A stretch of DNA of 64,000 nucleotides from Psychrobacillus sp. OK032 (GTDB taxonomy: Bacteria; Bacillota; Bacilli; Bacillales_A; Planococcaceae): assembly GCF_900111345.1 (NCBI RefSeq), contig NZ_FOGY01000004.1, positions 1 to 64,000 of the forward strand. The letters are read 5' to 3'. The notes under the pieces were generated by a model. It made no database searches and had not been told where the DNA came from. It saw nothing but the letters and a program-made list of their open reading frames with translations. Below, one piece after another: positions 16,726 to 24,870 of the stretch; the first letter of the stretch is position 1; every line of letters starts with the position of its first letter. The position numbers were made by a program, and so were the translations under genes.

Positions 16726-17396
16726 TGACGTTAAGCATGAAAAATGTTTCAAAGGTATATAAAGAAGGTGAATCTCAAATAATTGCTTTAGATCAAGTAT
16801 CAATGGAGGTTGCGTCTGGAGAGTTTGTGGCAATTATAGGTCCATCAGGTTCTGGAAAATCAACGTTTCTATCGATTGCTGGTGCGTTATTAAAACCCTC
16901 GCAAGGTGAAGTGAAAATTGATAATAAGAATATCGCAACATTAAAAGACAAAGAGCTTTCCCATTTGCGATTACATGAAATAGGATTTATTTTACAAACG
17001 TCTAACCTAATGCCATATTTAAACGTTTTAGACAATTTGCTTCTATTAAAAAAGATGTCGGGTAAAGTAACAAAACAAGATGGAGCCTTTGCAAAAGAAT
17101 TATTAATAGAGCTTGGTTTGACTGATAAGTTTGAAAAATTTCCAAACGAGCTTTCTGGAGGAGAACGACAACGTGTAGCAATCGCACGTTCATTTATGAA
17201 TGATTCATCACTTATTTTAGCCGATGAACCTACTGCATCATTGGATACAAACCGTGCAAATGAGGTCGTATCCCTTATTTCAAAAGAGGTTAAAGCACGT
17301 GGTAGAGCGGCTATTATGGTAACACATGATGAACGAATGTTGGCATATTGCGACCGTGTTTACCGCATGGAAGATGGTAAATTAACGTTACAATAA
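16725..17396 (+). CDS. hrtA: HrtA-like ABC transporter ATPase
   Basis: 223 residues with all ABC ATPase motifs: Walker A GPSGSGKST (near 39), Q-loop FILQTSN, signature LSGGERQRVAIARS, Walker B LILADEPTASLD and the H-loop VTHDE. The subfamily is MacB/LolD/HrtA. Its start overlaps the hrtB stop by one base, indicating translational coupling. Energises heme or hydrophobic-compound export. Confidence 0.85.
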   Translation: MTLSMKNVSKVYKEGESQIIALDQVSMEVASGEFVAIIGPSGSGKSTFLSIAGALLKPSQGEVKIDNKNIATLKDKELSHLRLHEIGFILQTSNLMPYLNVLDNLLLLKKMSGKVTKQDGAFAKELLIELGLTDKFEKFPNELSGGERQRVAIARSFMNDSSLILADEPTASLDTNRANEVVSLISKEVKARGRAAIMVTHDERMLAYCDRVYRMEDGKLTLQ

Positions 17397-17449
17397 AATG
17401 ATTAATAGCTTACATGAAACTAAATTCACTAGAAAGCGGAGGCGTTACT

Positions 17450-18121
17450 ATGCAGATTTTATTAGTAGATGATGATTTAGATACATTACAACTAGTATCT
17501 ATACATTTGGAACGTGAAGGGTATAAAGTGCATAATGCTGACAATGCGGAAGCAGCGCTAACGTTATTAGAAACTTACAAAGTGGATTTGGCGATTGTAG
17601 ACGTTATGATGCCAGGTATGAATGGTTTTGAATTAACAGAAATTCTGACGAAAGATTATGATATTCCCGTGATTTTATTGACCGCTAAAGGCCAATTAGT
17701 CGATAAAGAACAAGGATTTACTGCTGGATCGGAAGATTACATAGTAAAGCCATTTGAACCTAGCGAATTATTATTTAGGGTTGCAGTTGTTTTACGACGT
17801 TATGAACGATCTTTAGAAAACTTCATAGAAATCGGAAATATGAAAATTGATCGAAAAAACTACGAAGTAATTATAAAAAAAGAAACCGTTTTGTTGCCTT
17901 TGAAGGAATTTGAGCTACTCACTTTGCTAGCATCACGAAGTGGAAAAATCGTACAACGAATTTTTATGATTGAGCATACATGGGGAATTGATATTGAGGG
18001 TAATGACTATACGCTGAATACACATATTAATCGATTAAGAGAGCGACTAATACGTTACGAGGCAGATGTTGAAATTCTAACCGTTCGTGGAATTGGTTAT
18101 AAATTAGAGATGTTGAAATGA
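17450..18121 (+). CDS. hssR: HssR-like OmpR-family response regulator
   Basis: About 223 residues from ATG 17450, after AAGCGGAGG; an upstream ATG at 17414 lacks a site. The receiver domain has the acidic pair DDD near 9 and phospho-acceptor Asp in IVDVMMPGMNGFE. Thr in LLTAKG and Lys in YIVKPFEP complete the switch. The winged-helix C-terminus (LPLKEFELLTLLAS, then YTLNTHINRLRERL) binds DNA. The stop overlaps the kinase start. Likely activates the operon through the repeat at 15531. Confidence 0.85.
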   Translation: MQILLVDDDLDTLQLVSIHLEREGYKVHNADNAEAALTLLETYKVDLAIVDVMMPGMNGFELTEILTKDYDIPVILLTAKGQLVDKEQGFTAGSEDYIVKPFEPSELLFRVAVVLRRYERSLENFIEIGNMKIDRKNYEVIIKKETVLLPLKEFELLTLLASRSGKIVQRIFMIEHTWGIDIEGNDYTLNTHINRLRERLIRYEADVEILTVRGIGYKLEMLK

Positions 18122-19503
18122 AAACACTTTATCGACAATTTATTAGCGCCACGTTATTAATTTTGTTTTGTAGTATTATCTTCGGATTTGCCCTTGCAAA
18201 TATTATTTACTTTTCAGTCTCAAAAGACAAAATTGATTCACAAAATGCAAAGTTTGCTCAGGAGGTTGCGAATGGAATTGAAAATATGCACGATTCGAAG
18301 GATTCTATGCATGCATATTTATCATTAATCGGTAATTCAGGATATCAAATATATTTAATATCTAGTTCTGGAGAAAAATACCCTTTTGGTGAAGAATTTC
18401 AAAACTTAAAGATATCTCATGAAACAGTTCAAACTATTATTGATGGAGAAATATATCATGGGATGAAATACGCACCGAGTTCGTTTTTAATGATAGGACA
18501 TTTTTCCAATAGCTTGGAAAATTCAGTTGGAGTACCTGTTATTACAAAGCAAAACCAATATGCATTATTTTTAAGACCCGATAACAAGTCAATTTTCTCG
18601 GATATACATGTTGTTTTAATGAGCTTTGTAGTTGCAATCGCAATAATTAGCTTACTGGGTGTGGTTGTAATGACACGAAAATTAATTCGTCCCATTTCAT
18701 CATTAACAGAAGCTACAAAGGCGGTAAAAAATGAAAATTTCAATTACCGATTAAATATTTCTCGAAATGATGAGATAGGTCAATTGGCGGAAAATTTTAA
18801 TTTAATGCAGCAACAGCTTGCTCATAATGATGAATTACGCAAGGCATTTATCAATGACGTTTCTCATGATTTTCAGTCGCCATTAATGAATATTCAAGGT
18901 TACGCTGATCTACTGCAAACTGATGGACTAAGGAAAGAAGACAGATTACAGTATGCAGCGATTATTCAGCGAGAATCTAAGAGATTATCAAACTTAACAA
19001 AACAATTACTCATCTTAACCTCATTAGATCAGGCTTCTTATTCCTTACAAAGGAATAGTGTTCGATTAGATGAACAGTTAAAAGAGATTATAAGGAAGTC
19101 GCAATGGCGAATCAATGAACGCGAATTAGAATTATCCTATAAATTAGAACCTGTATCTATTCAAGGTGATGCAGAATTACTCATGAGTGTGTGGGATAAT
19201 TTATTAAGTAATGCTATTAAGTATTCTGAATTTGGAAGTATTATTTCGATTACTTGTCGAGAAGTACATGACGAAATTCAAATTATTTTCAAAGATACAG
19301 GAATTGGGATTAATAATGAACAACTAACGCAAATATTTGTCCGCTTTTATCGAGTAGATACAGCAAGAAAGAAAGACGGAACTGGGCTAGGACTTTCAAT
19401 TGTCAAGAAAGTTGTGGAGTTACATGGTGGGCAAGTAAATGTAACAAGTAAAATCGGAAATGGAAGTACATTTGAAATTAAATTACCAATTAGAAGGAGC
19501 TAA
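18118..19503 (+). CDS. hssS: HssS-like sensor histidine kinase
   Basis: 461 residues. Span 1 at about 10-32, an extracellular sensor of about 130 residues, span 2 at about 166-188, then HAMP, dimerisation and HATPase domains. The sensor tail (YHGMKYAPSSFLMIGHFSN, then ALFLRPDNKS) matches HssS heme sensors. The H-box reads FINDVSHDFQSPLMNIQGY; SHDFQSP is unusual against the common SHELRTP. ATP-binding motifs: LLSNAIKYS, DTGIGI and GTGLGLSIVK. The start overlaps hssR by 4 bases. Confidence 0.85.
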   Translation: MKTLYRQFISATLLILFCSIIFGFALANIIYFSVSKDKIDSQNAKFAQEVANGIENMHDSKDSMHAYLSLIGNSGYQIYLISSSGEKYPFGEEFQNLKISHETVQTIIDGEIYHGMKYAPSSFLMIGHFSNSLENSVGVPVITKQNQYALFLRPDNKSIFSDIHVVLMSFVVAIAIISLLGVVVMTRKLIRPISSLTEATKAVKNENFNYRLNISRNDEIGQLAENFNLMQQQLAHNDELRKAFINDVSHDFQSPLMNIQGYADLLQTDGLRKEDRLQYAAIIQRESKRLSNLTKQLLILTSLDQASYSLQRNSVRLDEQLKEIIRKSQWRINERELELSYKLEPVSIQGDAELLMSVWDNLLSNAIKYSEFGSIISITCREVHDEIQIIFKDTGIGINNEQLTQIFVRFYRVDTARKKDGTGLGLSIVKKVVELHGGQVNVTSKIGNGSTFEIKLPIRRS

Positions 19504-19507
19504 CATT

Positions 19508-19900
19508 ATGGAAAAGAAATGGTCAATCCGATTAATTCGTTTTGCAGCTATTTTTGGAATAATCGGTACGTTTTTAGGGTCGAAAATGAGTGGAAATATG
19601 GATTATTCATTGCGTCCGATACATGCACATATATTATTAGTTGGATGGTTATCCGTATTTGCATGGGGAATATTTTATAAAGTCTATACTGTAAAATATA
19701 AAAATCTTGTGTCTATACACGCTATTACAGCAATGCTTGGTGCATTTGGTCTAACGTTTGGTATGTGGATGTATAATTTAAACCCATTTAACTTAAATGA
19801 AACATTTGTGATGATTTTCTTCATTGTAGGAGGAACTTTATTATTATTGGCATTTGCATTATTTGTAGTGATTACTTTCTTAACGGAGGATACGAACTAA
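19508..19900 (+). CDS. Four-span membrane protein with HxH motif
   Basis: 130 residues beginning 4 bases after the hssS stop, with GAAGGAGC in the end of hssS as ribosome site. Four hydrophobic segments. The sequence RPIHAHILLVGWLSVFAWG has His-x-His in a span, reminiscent of heme-ligating helices in subunit I of heme-copper oxidases and NorB. Co-transcription with the heme-stress genes makes heme or haem-protein binding a fair inference, not proven. Last gene of the operon. Confidence 0.7.
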   Translation: MEKKWSIRLIRFAAIFGIIGTFLGSKMSGNMDYSLRPIHAHILLVGWLSVFAWGIFYKVYTVKYKNLVSIHAITAMLGAFGLTFGMWMYNLNPFNLNETFVMIFFIVGGTLLLLAFALFVVITFLTEDTN

Positions 19901-19925
19901 TTTTGTTGACGGGTGTTTGTAAAAA
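19898..19925 (+). repeat. Degenerate L half-site after the heme operon
   Basis: TTTTGTTGACGGGTGTTTG resembles the L half (TTGTTAACGGGTGCTTT). If real, the heme operon is itself inside the cassette array. Confidence 0.4.
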
Positions 19926-20303
19926 AATTATCCAATATTCATCTTATTATTTTTCATTTAATTGATTCTCCAAAGAAGAAGTTTAAATCCCTTTAGAGAA
20001 TTTTGATTGGTGGTCTATATTACTAATATAATAATAGACTTACAATCAAACTTCCACGATTGGAAAGACCACCAATCTCAAATCATGATCATACAAAACT
20101 ATTGGGAAGCCCGTTTGCAATTAAATCCTACCAACTAAGCATGATAGTAAACTTAATGAAACTAACAAAGATTAGCAACAATTTAACAATAACACGAACT
20201 TTAGGAACAAAAAAACAAAAAACGAGATTGATATAAAGCATTACACGCCTAATTTGCATAAAGTATCATTTTGTAAAAAGCTAAGTTTGTGAAGAACTGT
20301 ACT
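19926..20303. other. Intergenic region with a long inverted repeat
   Basis: No gene seen. GATTGGTGGTCT (20005-20016) and AGACCACCAATC (20066-20077) form a 12-bp perfect inverted repeat around an AT-rich loop. The rest is AT-rich without features. Confidence 0.4.
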
Positions 20304-20389
20304 TTAAGTATCGAGGTGCTTTAGTTAAACAAGAACATCAAAAATGATGGTCTATATTTATGTACAATGTGAAATTTTACACTTAAACT
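20304..20389 (+). repeat. Cassette-type site interrupted by IS110 in the R half
   Basis: L half ATCGAGGTGCTTTAGTTAAAC, then a spacer ending GTGAAATTTTACACTTAAA, followed by the CT core and CCCATGAAAAC of the IS. In uninterrupted relatives (441, 9856) the same spacer leads into AAACTAAC. Confidence 0.65.
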
Positions 20390-20848
20390 CCCATGAAAAC
20401 TAAAATCTACGATTTAGAGAAAAAGACACTACGAAATCAGACGTAGCTCATTTGTTTTTTAAAAAATTGCAGCGCCTAAATGAGGACAAATTATGAGTTG
20501 GATTAGGAGGCATTTGGTTCAGTAATTGTAACTTTGTATCCTAAGTTTTCCAGTCTCCGAACAGAATATCGTACGATTGATTATTCTTTTTGCTTGTCAA
20601 AGTAATCTTCTCCTAAATCTACGTACATATCTTTGCGGGTTAAGAGATAATAGGAGATTCTTAAAATGGCATGAGCGACAGTTACTCCTGCACGCTTTTT
20701 ACCTTTTCGGGATGCAGTACGTCTAGACAATGCACCTAGATATGGTTTGGGAACCTTTGACAGAATGAGCGGCTTCTATTAAAGCAGATTTCAAATATTT
20801 ATTTCCTTTTTTCATGTTGGTTGATTTTCTTTTACCGGCACTCTCATA
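20388..20848 (-). mobile_element. IS110-family element remnant, second copy
   Basis: Similar to the remnant at 5029 but with an additional internal segment (about 20560-20650) absent there. On the minus strand the transposase C-terminus is legible in pieces: MKKGNKYLKSALIEAA, then KGKKRAGVTVAHAILRISYY. It is truncated at the signature ESAGKRKS, so most of the transposase is lost. Confidence 0.7.
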
Positions 20849-20944
20849 ATTAAAAGACTATACAGTTGTTGTAAAGAGAATGATTTATCTTTCATTTACG
20901 AAGAAGTTGAAAATATAAACAAAGAACTTTACACTTAACATCGA

Positions 20945-21037
20945 CTTTAATGCTAACGGGTGCTTTAGTTAGATGTAGAGCTGATAGTACAGCTCTCTTT
21001 TCTTGTTCAACTAAAGAAGCAGTTTAGTTGAACAAGT
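20945..21037 (+). repeat. Complete cassette-type recombination site with terminator
   Basis: TTAATGCTAACGGGTGCTTTAG (L), hairpin AGAGCTGATAGTACAGCTCT with TTTTC, then CTTGTTCAACTAAA-GAAGCAG-TTTAGTTGAACAAG (R), a near-perfect palindrome. Confidence 0.75.
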
Positions 21038-21141
21038 AACATAAGGGGTTCTTCTAAAATAAGGGCTAATAGCGATTGTTAAATAATCAAAAAACATGAA
21101 AGAGCTGAATTATTAGTTTGAATTAATCAGGAGGTGCGTAT

Positions 21142-21336
21142 TTGAATTTATCCATTTTTAAAGATAGTAAATTTTCTATCGGAATTATATCTTCTTTTAT
21201 TTTAAGTCTTATAGCAGTAATAACCGCAACTACAATAGAAAATGAATATTGGGTTGTATTTATTATTCTTTCGAACGTATTATTATTTTTTAGTATTCGA
21301 AGAGCAGATAGATTATATAGGGAAAAAGGAAAATAA
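21142..21336 (+). CDS. Small two-span membrane protein
   Basis: 64 residues, TTG start after AGGAGGTG. Spans at about 13-30 and 36-52, with a basic tail (RRADRLYREKGK). No family recognised. Single gene of its cassette. Confidence 0.65.
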   Translation: MNLSIFKDSKFSIGIISSFILSLIAVITATTIENEYWVVFIILSNVLLFFSIRRADRLYREKGK

Positions 21337-21363
21337 AAAAATGGTTCTAAGTACTAATTATCT

Positions 21364-21450
21364 CTTCTTAAACTTTAGGATCCCCCTTTACTTTAACGGA
21401 GTAGACCCTTTTATCTTATTGAACTAAAGGGGCAGAATAGTTCAATGAGG
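21364..21450 (+). repeat. Cassette-type site with decayed L half
   Basis: CTTCTTAAACTTTAGG, then CTTTAACGGAGTAGACCC with T-run, then CTTATTGAACTAAA-GGGGCAG-AATAGTTCAATGAG (R). Confidence 0.6.
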
Positions 21451-21493
21451 TTTTGGTTTTAATGGTAAAATATGTTTATGCAGGGGGAGTTAA

Positions 21494-21778
21494 ATGACTA
21501 ATTTTTTCTTAATACTTATGGGCTTTTTTATTGTAATTGCAAATATTATTGGATTTATATCTTACAAAAAAAAGAAAAATTTATATTTTGCTGCTTTTAT
21601 AATATTGTTATTAGCAGTTTCATTTGGGGGAATCGGTGGTGCATTAGCAGTATTTATTATTCGTGATGCTTTTGCAATATTTTATGGTTTGCAAGTAGGA
21701 CAATATCTAATAGTAAATAGTGTCATCGTTTTTTTTATTGCAATTTTAGTAACTGTAATAAAGAAATTTAGGAACTAA
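21494..21778 (+). CDS. Three-span small membrane protein
   Basis: 94 residues after GGGGGAG. Hydrophobic segments at about 2-22, 31-56 and 66-88, with a lysine cluster (YKKKKN) after the first. No family recognised. Single gene of its cassette. Confidence 0.65.
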   Translation: MTNFFLILMGFFIVIANIIGFISYKKKKNLYFAAFIILLLAVSFGGIGGALAVFIIRDAFAIFYGLQVGQYLIVNSVIVFFIAILVTVIKKFRN

Positions 21779-21796
21779 AAAATGTAATTCGCGATT

Positions 21797-21911
21797 ATAT
21801 TCAACTAACGGGTGCTTGTTATTCAACTAACGTGGTGCTTTAGCTCACAAGTGGCTGCCTGTAAGGGTAGCTTTTTCTTATTGAACTAACGCCGCAGGTT
21901 AGTTCAACAAA
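21797..21911 (+). repeat. Cassette-type site with L half duplicated in tandem
   Basis: TTCAACTAACGGGTGCTTG is followed at once by ATTCAACTAACGTGGTGC and TTTAGCTCACAAG. Then come hairpin GGCTGCCTGTAAGGGTAGC with T-run and R half CTTATTGAACTAAC-GCCGCAG-GTTAGTTCAACAA. Confidence 0.75.
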
Positions 21912-22009
21912 TTGATAACACTAATAAAATAAGCCAGCGAAAACAACAGTTTCATGTGGCAATATAATAAAAATATACCCATCCGAATCTTTTAAGAGAG
22001 GCGATTAAA

Positions 22010-22684
22010 ATGAAAGTAGAAATAAGCTACTACCCTCCCGAAAAAATAATTACTGTACCGGGTCCAGAAGCCAATTATCCTTTTGAGATTAACGGTGAGT
22101 TCCAATATATCGTAGATTTTTCTTGTTATATTGATGGTGATTATACAAATGAACATGAAGAATTCTTTTGCAATTGGATGGAGAGCCCAAATTATTACCC
22201 TATTTATTCACTTGCGGAAATCTATGATTTTCAACAAGCAGAGTACGAAGATATGTTTAAGATGCAAAATATAGAGTTCAATTATATGAAGGGGAGTCGT
22301 AAAGACACCTTTTTTGTAAAGGCAATTATCCGCAGCCCGAAGCAATTTAAAGAATATTATCCTTACTTGCACGGGAATGGGAGTATGTTGAACCTATCAT
22401 TATGGTCCTTAAAACAGGATGTGTTCAGACTAGAGGAAAGGGAAAATGAGTCACCTAATCCTGTAAAAAGGACTAAAAATAACCGAACCAGACTCGTTAA
22501 TCTAAAATGGATAGCTAATACCCCGATAGCAACTTTAACTAAAAATTCGACTATGTTTTGGGTAGGGTATGATGGCGATTATATTACCGCATTCTCAAAT
22601 GATGAACACTTTTCAACAATAGACTCTCTCCAAAAAATAATGCCAGAAAAGGTTGAGCTGGTGACTGATTATGAGTGGGAGTAA
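22010..22684 (+). CDS. Hypothetical protein of 224 residues
   Basis: ATG after AGAGAGGCG. Soluble, acidic and aromatic-rich, beginning MKVEISYYPPEKIITVPG. The C-terminal part MFWVGYDGDYITAFSNDEHF followed by SLQKIMPEKVELVTDYEWE suggests a compact alpha/beta domain. No family recognised, no catalytic motif visible. In this setting immunity or defence roles are possible, but I see nothing that decides it. Single gene of its cassette. Confidence 0.65.
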   Translation: MKVEISYYPPEKIITVPGPEANYPFEINGEFQYIVDFSCYIDGDYTNEHEEFFCNWMESPNYYPIYSLAEIYDFQQAEYEDMFKMQNIEFNYMKGSRKDTFFVKAIIRSPKQFKEYYPYLHGNGSMLNLSLWSLKQDVFRLEERENESPNPVKRTKNNRTRLVNLKWIANTPIATLTKNSTMFWVGYDGDYITAFSNDEHFSTIDSLQKIMPEKVELVTDYEWE

Positions 22685-22703
22685 TGTTCTCACGTTCAAT
22701 ACC

Positions 22704-22765
22704 CTTGTTGAACTAACGGGTGCTTTAGGAAAGATCATAGGGTTGCTTAGGCAACTCTTTTTTCT
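22704..22765 (+). repeat. Cassette-type L half-site with terminator, R half missing
   Basis: CTTGTTGAACTAACGGGTGC and TTTAGG, then hairpin GGTTGCTTAGGCAACTC with TTTTTTC. The next gene begins 40 bases later without an R half between. Confidence 0.65.
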
Positions 22766-22807
22766 CAAAAAAGGTTAAAATGAATAGAAAATAGATAGGA
22801 GATAAAA

Positions 22808-23317
22808 ATGCGTATTAAGAAGATAAGGGGTTTAAAGCGAATAACGAGAAATATGATAAAGAGAATCTGGGAGGAAACCTCTGATTTTCCTTTGGATTTT
22901 TATAACGGATATTGGCATCTCCATTTACCAGTTGCCCAAGGTTTTATTGATTCCGAGAGGACTCCTTTTGGAATTAAGAGACTGTGTGTTCAAACTTTAT
23001 TAGAACGAGCTAAACATTTGATTGAAATCAAATCAAATACTCCTGATAGGTGTCGAGTGGTTGTTTATATTAGTTTCCAAGCATTGTTTGATTCTCAAAT
23101 CATAGTGTTTGCTGGTGATTCTCACTTCGAGGGGTTCTTTAATAGAAATAACGAATTTCAAGGATGGATTCCCCTGCCAAATGAAAGAAATTTTGAGACT
23201 GATTGGGGAATAAATATCCCCGAAGATATGAATGTCTTAGGATTTAAAGAAGAAATAACCGATGAAGATGGGGAAATTTATAAAAGAGATATTTGGTTTA
23301 TAGGTGAATTAGAGTAG
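22808..23317 (+). CDS. DUF3916-like protein
   Basis: 169 residues after ATAGGAG. NGYWHLHLPVAQGFIDSE near residue 33 and QIIVFAGDSHFEGFFNRNNE near 97 are conserved-looking blocks that I associate with DUF3916 proteins of Bacillus, often found near toxin/immunity loci. Basic N-terminus, acidic C-terminus, no signal. Function unknown. Confidence 0.65.
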   Translation: MRIKKIRGLKRITRNMIKRIWEETSDFPLDFYNGYWHLHLPVAQGFIDSERTPFGIKRLCVQTLLERAKHLIEIKSNTPDRCRVVVYISFQALFDSQIIVFAGDSHFEGFFNRNNEFQGWIPLPNERNFETDWGINIPEDMNVLGFKEEITDEDGEIYKRDIWFIGELE

Positions 23318-23331
23318 GCTATATATTACAT

Positions 23332-23367
23332 TCTTATTAAACTAACGGTGCAGTTTAGTTGAACAAG
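23332..23367 (+). repeat. Cassette-type R half-site, left edge of the second block
   Basis: CTTATTAAACTAAC-GGTGCAG-TTTAGTTGAACAAG. Identity with the first block begins at AGTTTAG (23352-23353), right at the presumed crossover. Confidence 0.75.
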
Positions 23368-23415
23368 AGAATGAATGCTTTATGTCGCTTTTGAACATTA
23401 TGTCTAATTAAAAAA

Positions 23416-23441
23416 CGAGGAAAGTTATACAACTTTTCTCG
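23416..23441. terminator. Terminator hairpin, copy 2
   Basis: CGAGGAAAGTT and AACTTTTCTCG pair with one mismatch; counterpart of 11713-11738. Confidence 0.6.
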
Positions 23442-23628
23442 CAGTCAATCCTTCAATTTTAAGATTAGGAAAATCTTTTAAATAGTAATCTTCATCCTTA
23501 TATTTAATTATAGTTTGTACCCAATGATTATTATCTAGTTTGATTTCAATAGCATCACCAGCTGTAAAGTAAAAACCATTATAGAATGCATACCTTCCTT
23601 GCGAGTTTTTTGTTAGTAATCCAATCAT
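23425..23628 (-). CDS. DUF5348-like small protein, copy 2
   Basis: 67 residues, identical to the protein encoded at 11722-11925 except for Asn in place of Ile near residue 33. The ribosome site GGAGGTATTTTT is conserved. Antisense within the duplicated block. Confidence 0.65.
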   Translation of the reverse strand: MIGLLTKNSQGRYAFYNGFYFTAGDAIEIKLDNNHWVQTIIKYKDEDYYLKDFPNLKIEGLTARKVV

Positions 23629-23732
23629 AAAAATACCTCCGTAATGTTTTATTTATAGGATTGACAAGTTCAACAAAAAGTAAACATAAGTCGCAGTTCG
23701 ACCAATATATGCATTAGGTTATGCTTGTTCAA

Positions 23733-23930
23733 CTCCCATGAAAATTAGTTCTTCAAGAAATGAAAAATGACAATACTTAAGAAGACCCCTACTTAATCGT
23801 TAAAAAAAAGAGGAGAGCAAAAATAAGTCTATGGATTACGGTAGACTGGATTAAGGTCAGTATCAGTATTGACACTTCCTAACCATTTTCATTCTCTGTG
23901 GTGCAGCATTTTTTTGTGCTGCATGGATGG
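23733..23930 (-). mobile_element. 198-base non-autonomous IS110-type insertion
   Basis: Comparison with the empty site at 12021 defines the ends exactly: TTCAA-CT-CCCATGAAAATTAG on the left and TGCATGGATGG-CT-AACGGGGC on the right, with only the CT shared. This lack of a target duplication and a two-base core fit IS110-family insertion. No transposase is left. The orientation follows the other copies. Confidence 0.85.
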
Positions 23931-23998
23931 CTAACGGGGCAGTTTAGTTTAAGTAACAAATTGGGATTATTATGGTCAATTATGGGGGAGGAGTATAA

Positions 23999-24268
23999 AT
24001 GAAATTAGTGATTCAAGCATTTATAGCTTCGGTAATTATTCATTTAGTTTATATTGTTTGCACGATAGGAATTGGTTATATAAAAACAAAATTCTATAAG
24101 CCAGATATATCAGGTTCATGGGAGAAAGTAGACTATCTTCAAAATGAAGTAGCATTTGGTATGGTTATTTCCCCCTTTTTCTTTGTCTTTTCTTTGGTAG
24201 GAATAGCAATTATATGTGGAATTATTATATATCTATATAAAAACTTCATTAGAAAACGGGTGTTTTAG
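23999..24268 (+). CDS. Two-span membrane protein, copy 2
   Basis: 89 residues, two substitutions against 12098-12367 (Ile to Val near 17, Phe to Tyr near 78). GGGGGAGGAG before the ATG is kept. Its stop TAG lies in the following site. It remains intact although the site upstream is interrupted by the 198-base insertion. Confidence 0.7.
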   Translation: MKLVIQAFIASVIIHLVYIVCTIGIGYIKTKFYKPDISGSWEKVDYLQNEVAFGMVISPFFFVFSLVGIAIICGIIIYLYKNFIRKRVF

Positions 24269-24338
24269 TTGAACAAGTGGCTGCAAGTAAGGGTAGCTTT
24301 TTCTTACTGAACTAACGAAGCAGGTTAGTTCAATAAGA
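24253..24338 (+). repeat. Complete cassette-type recombination site with terminator
   Basis: AACGGGTGTTTTAGTTGAAC (L), hairpin GGCTGCAAGTAAGGGTAGC, then TTACTGAACTAAC-GAAGCAG-GTTAGTTCAATAAG (R). The right arm differs from that of copy 1, as expected for an exchange point after CAG. Confidence 0.75.
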
Positions 24339-24458
24339 CTTATAAAAAGACAGAAATTTAAGGAGCGTGGTTCAAATTATTACCTCTAATCCGCAGTGCT
24401 TATAATTTTTTTATAATGGCTTTCATTCTCACTTTTAAACGTTCTTGGACATAATTTT

Positions 24459-24665
24459 ATGATATGGGGTATGTACTTAGCGATAATTTTTATGCCTATA
24501 TTCACTGTTGCTGGTTCATTCATTTATAGAGACATAACACAAGATGGATTTGCGGGAATAGGATTTCTGTTTTTATTCGTGCCTCTTGAAATAATTCCAA
24601 TCCTTATGTTTATTGTTAGCTGTATAGGAAGTAAGAAAAAGAAACAAAATGAAAAATCCATCTAA
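24459..24665 (+). CDS. Small two-span membrane protein
   Basis: 68 residues; hydrophobic segments at about 3-22 and 32-55, with a basic tail (GSKKKKQNEKSI). No clear ribosome site precedes the ATG, so expression is uncertain. Last small cargo gene before a different block of genes. Confidence 0.5.
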   Translation: MIWGMYLAIIFMPIFTVAGSFIYRDITQDGFAGIGFLFLFVPLEIIPILMFIVSCIGSKKKKQNEKSI

Positions 24666-24687
24666 TGTTCCATTATTAATTGAATTA

Positions 24688-24772
24688 CTAAATTAAATTA
24701 ACAGGCATTAATCCAAGGAGGATTAGTGCTTTTTTGTTAAACATATTCTACAAACGTGCAGGCTAATCGAGA
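24688..24772 (+). repeat. Diverged cassette-type site with terminator
   Basis: AAATTAACAGGCATTAATCC pairs into GGATTAGTGC with TTTTTT. Then TTGTTAAAC, an AT spacer and ACGTGCAGGCTAATCGAG give an R-like half. Confidence 0.5.
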
Positions 24773-24870
24773 TTGATATGACCGAATAAACTTCTACACA
24801 CTCCTACCAAAAACGTGGCGAAGGGGCTGCTCATTGCAGCCCCTCCTGTATTAAAAGTAAGTGTCAAATG

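Larger units (their letters stand above)
23353..24323 (+). repeat. Two-cassette block, copy 2
   Basis: About 99 percent identical to 11649-12422 by eye once the 198-base insertion at 23733-23930 is removed. It carries the DUF5348-like gene (antisense) and the 89-residue membrane gene. It ends after CAG of the R half at 24321-24323. Confidence 0.85.
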
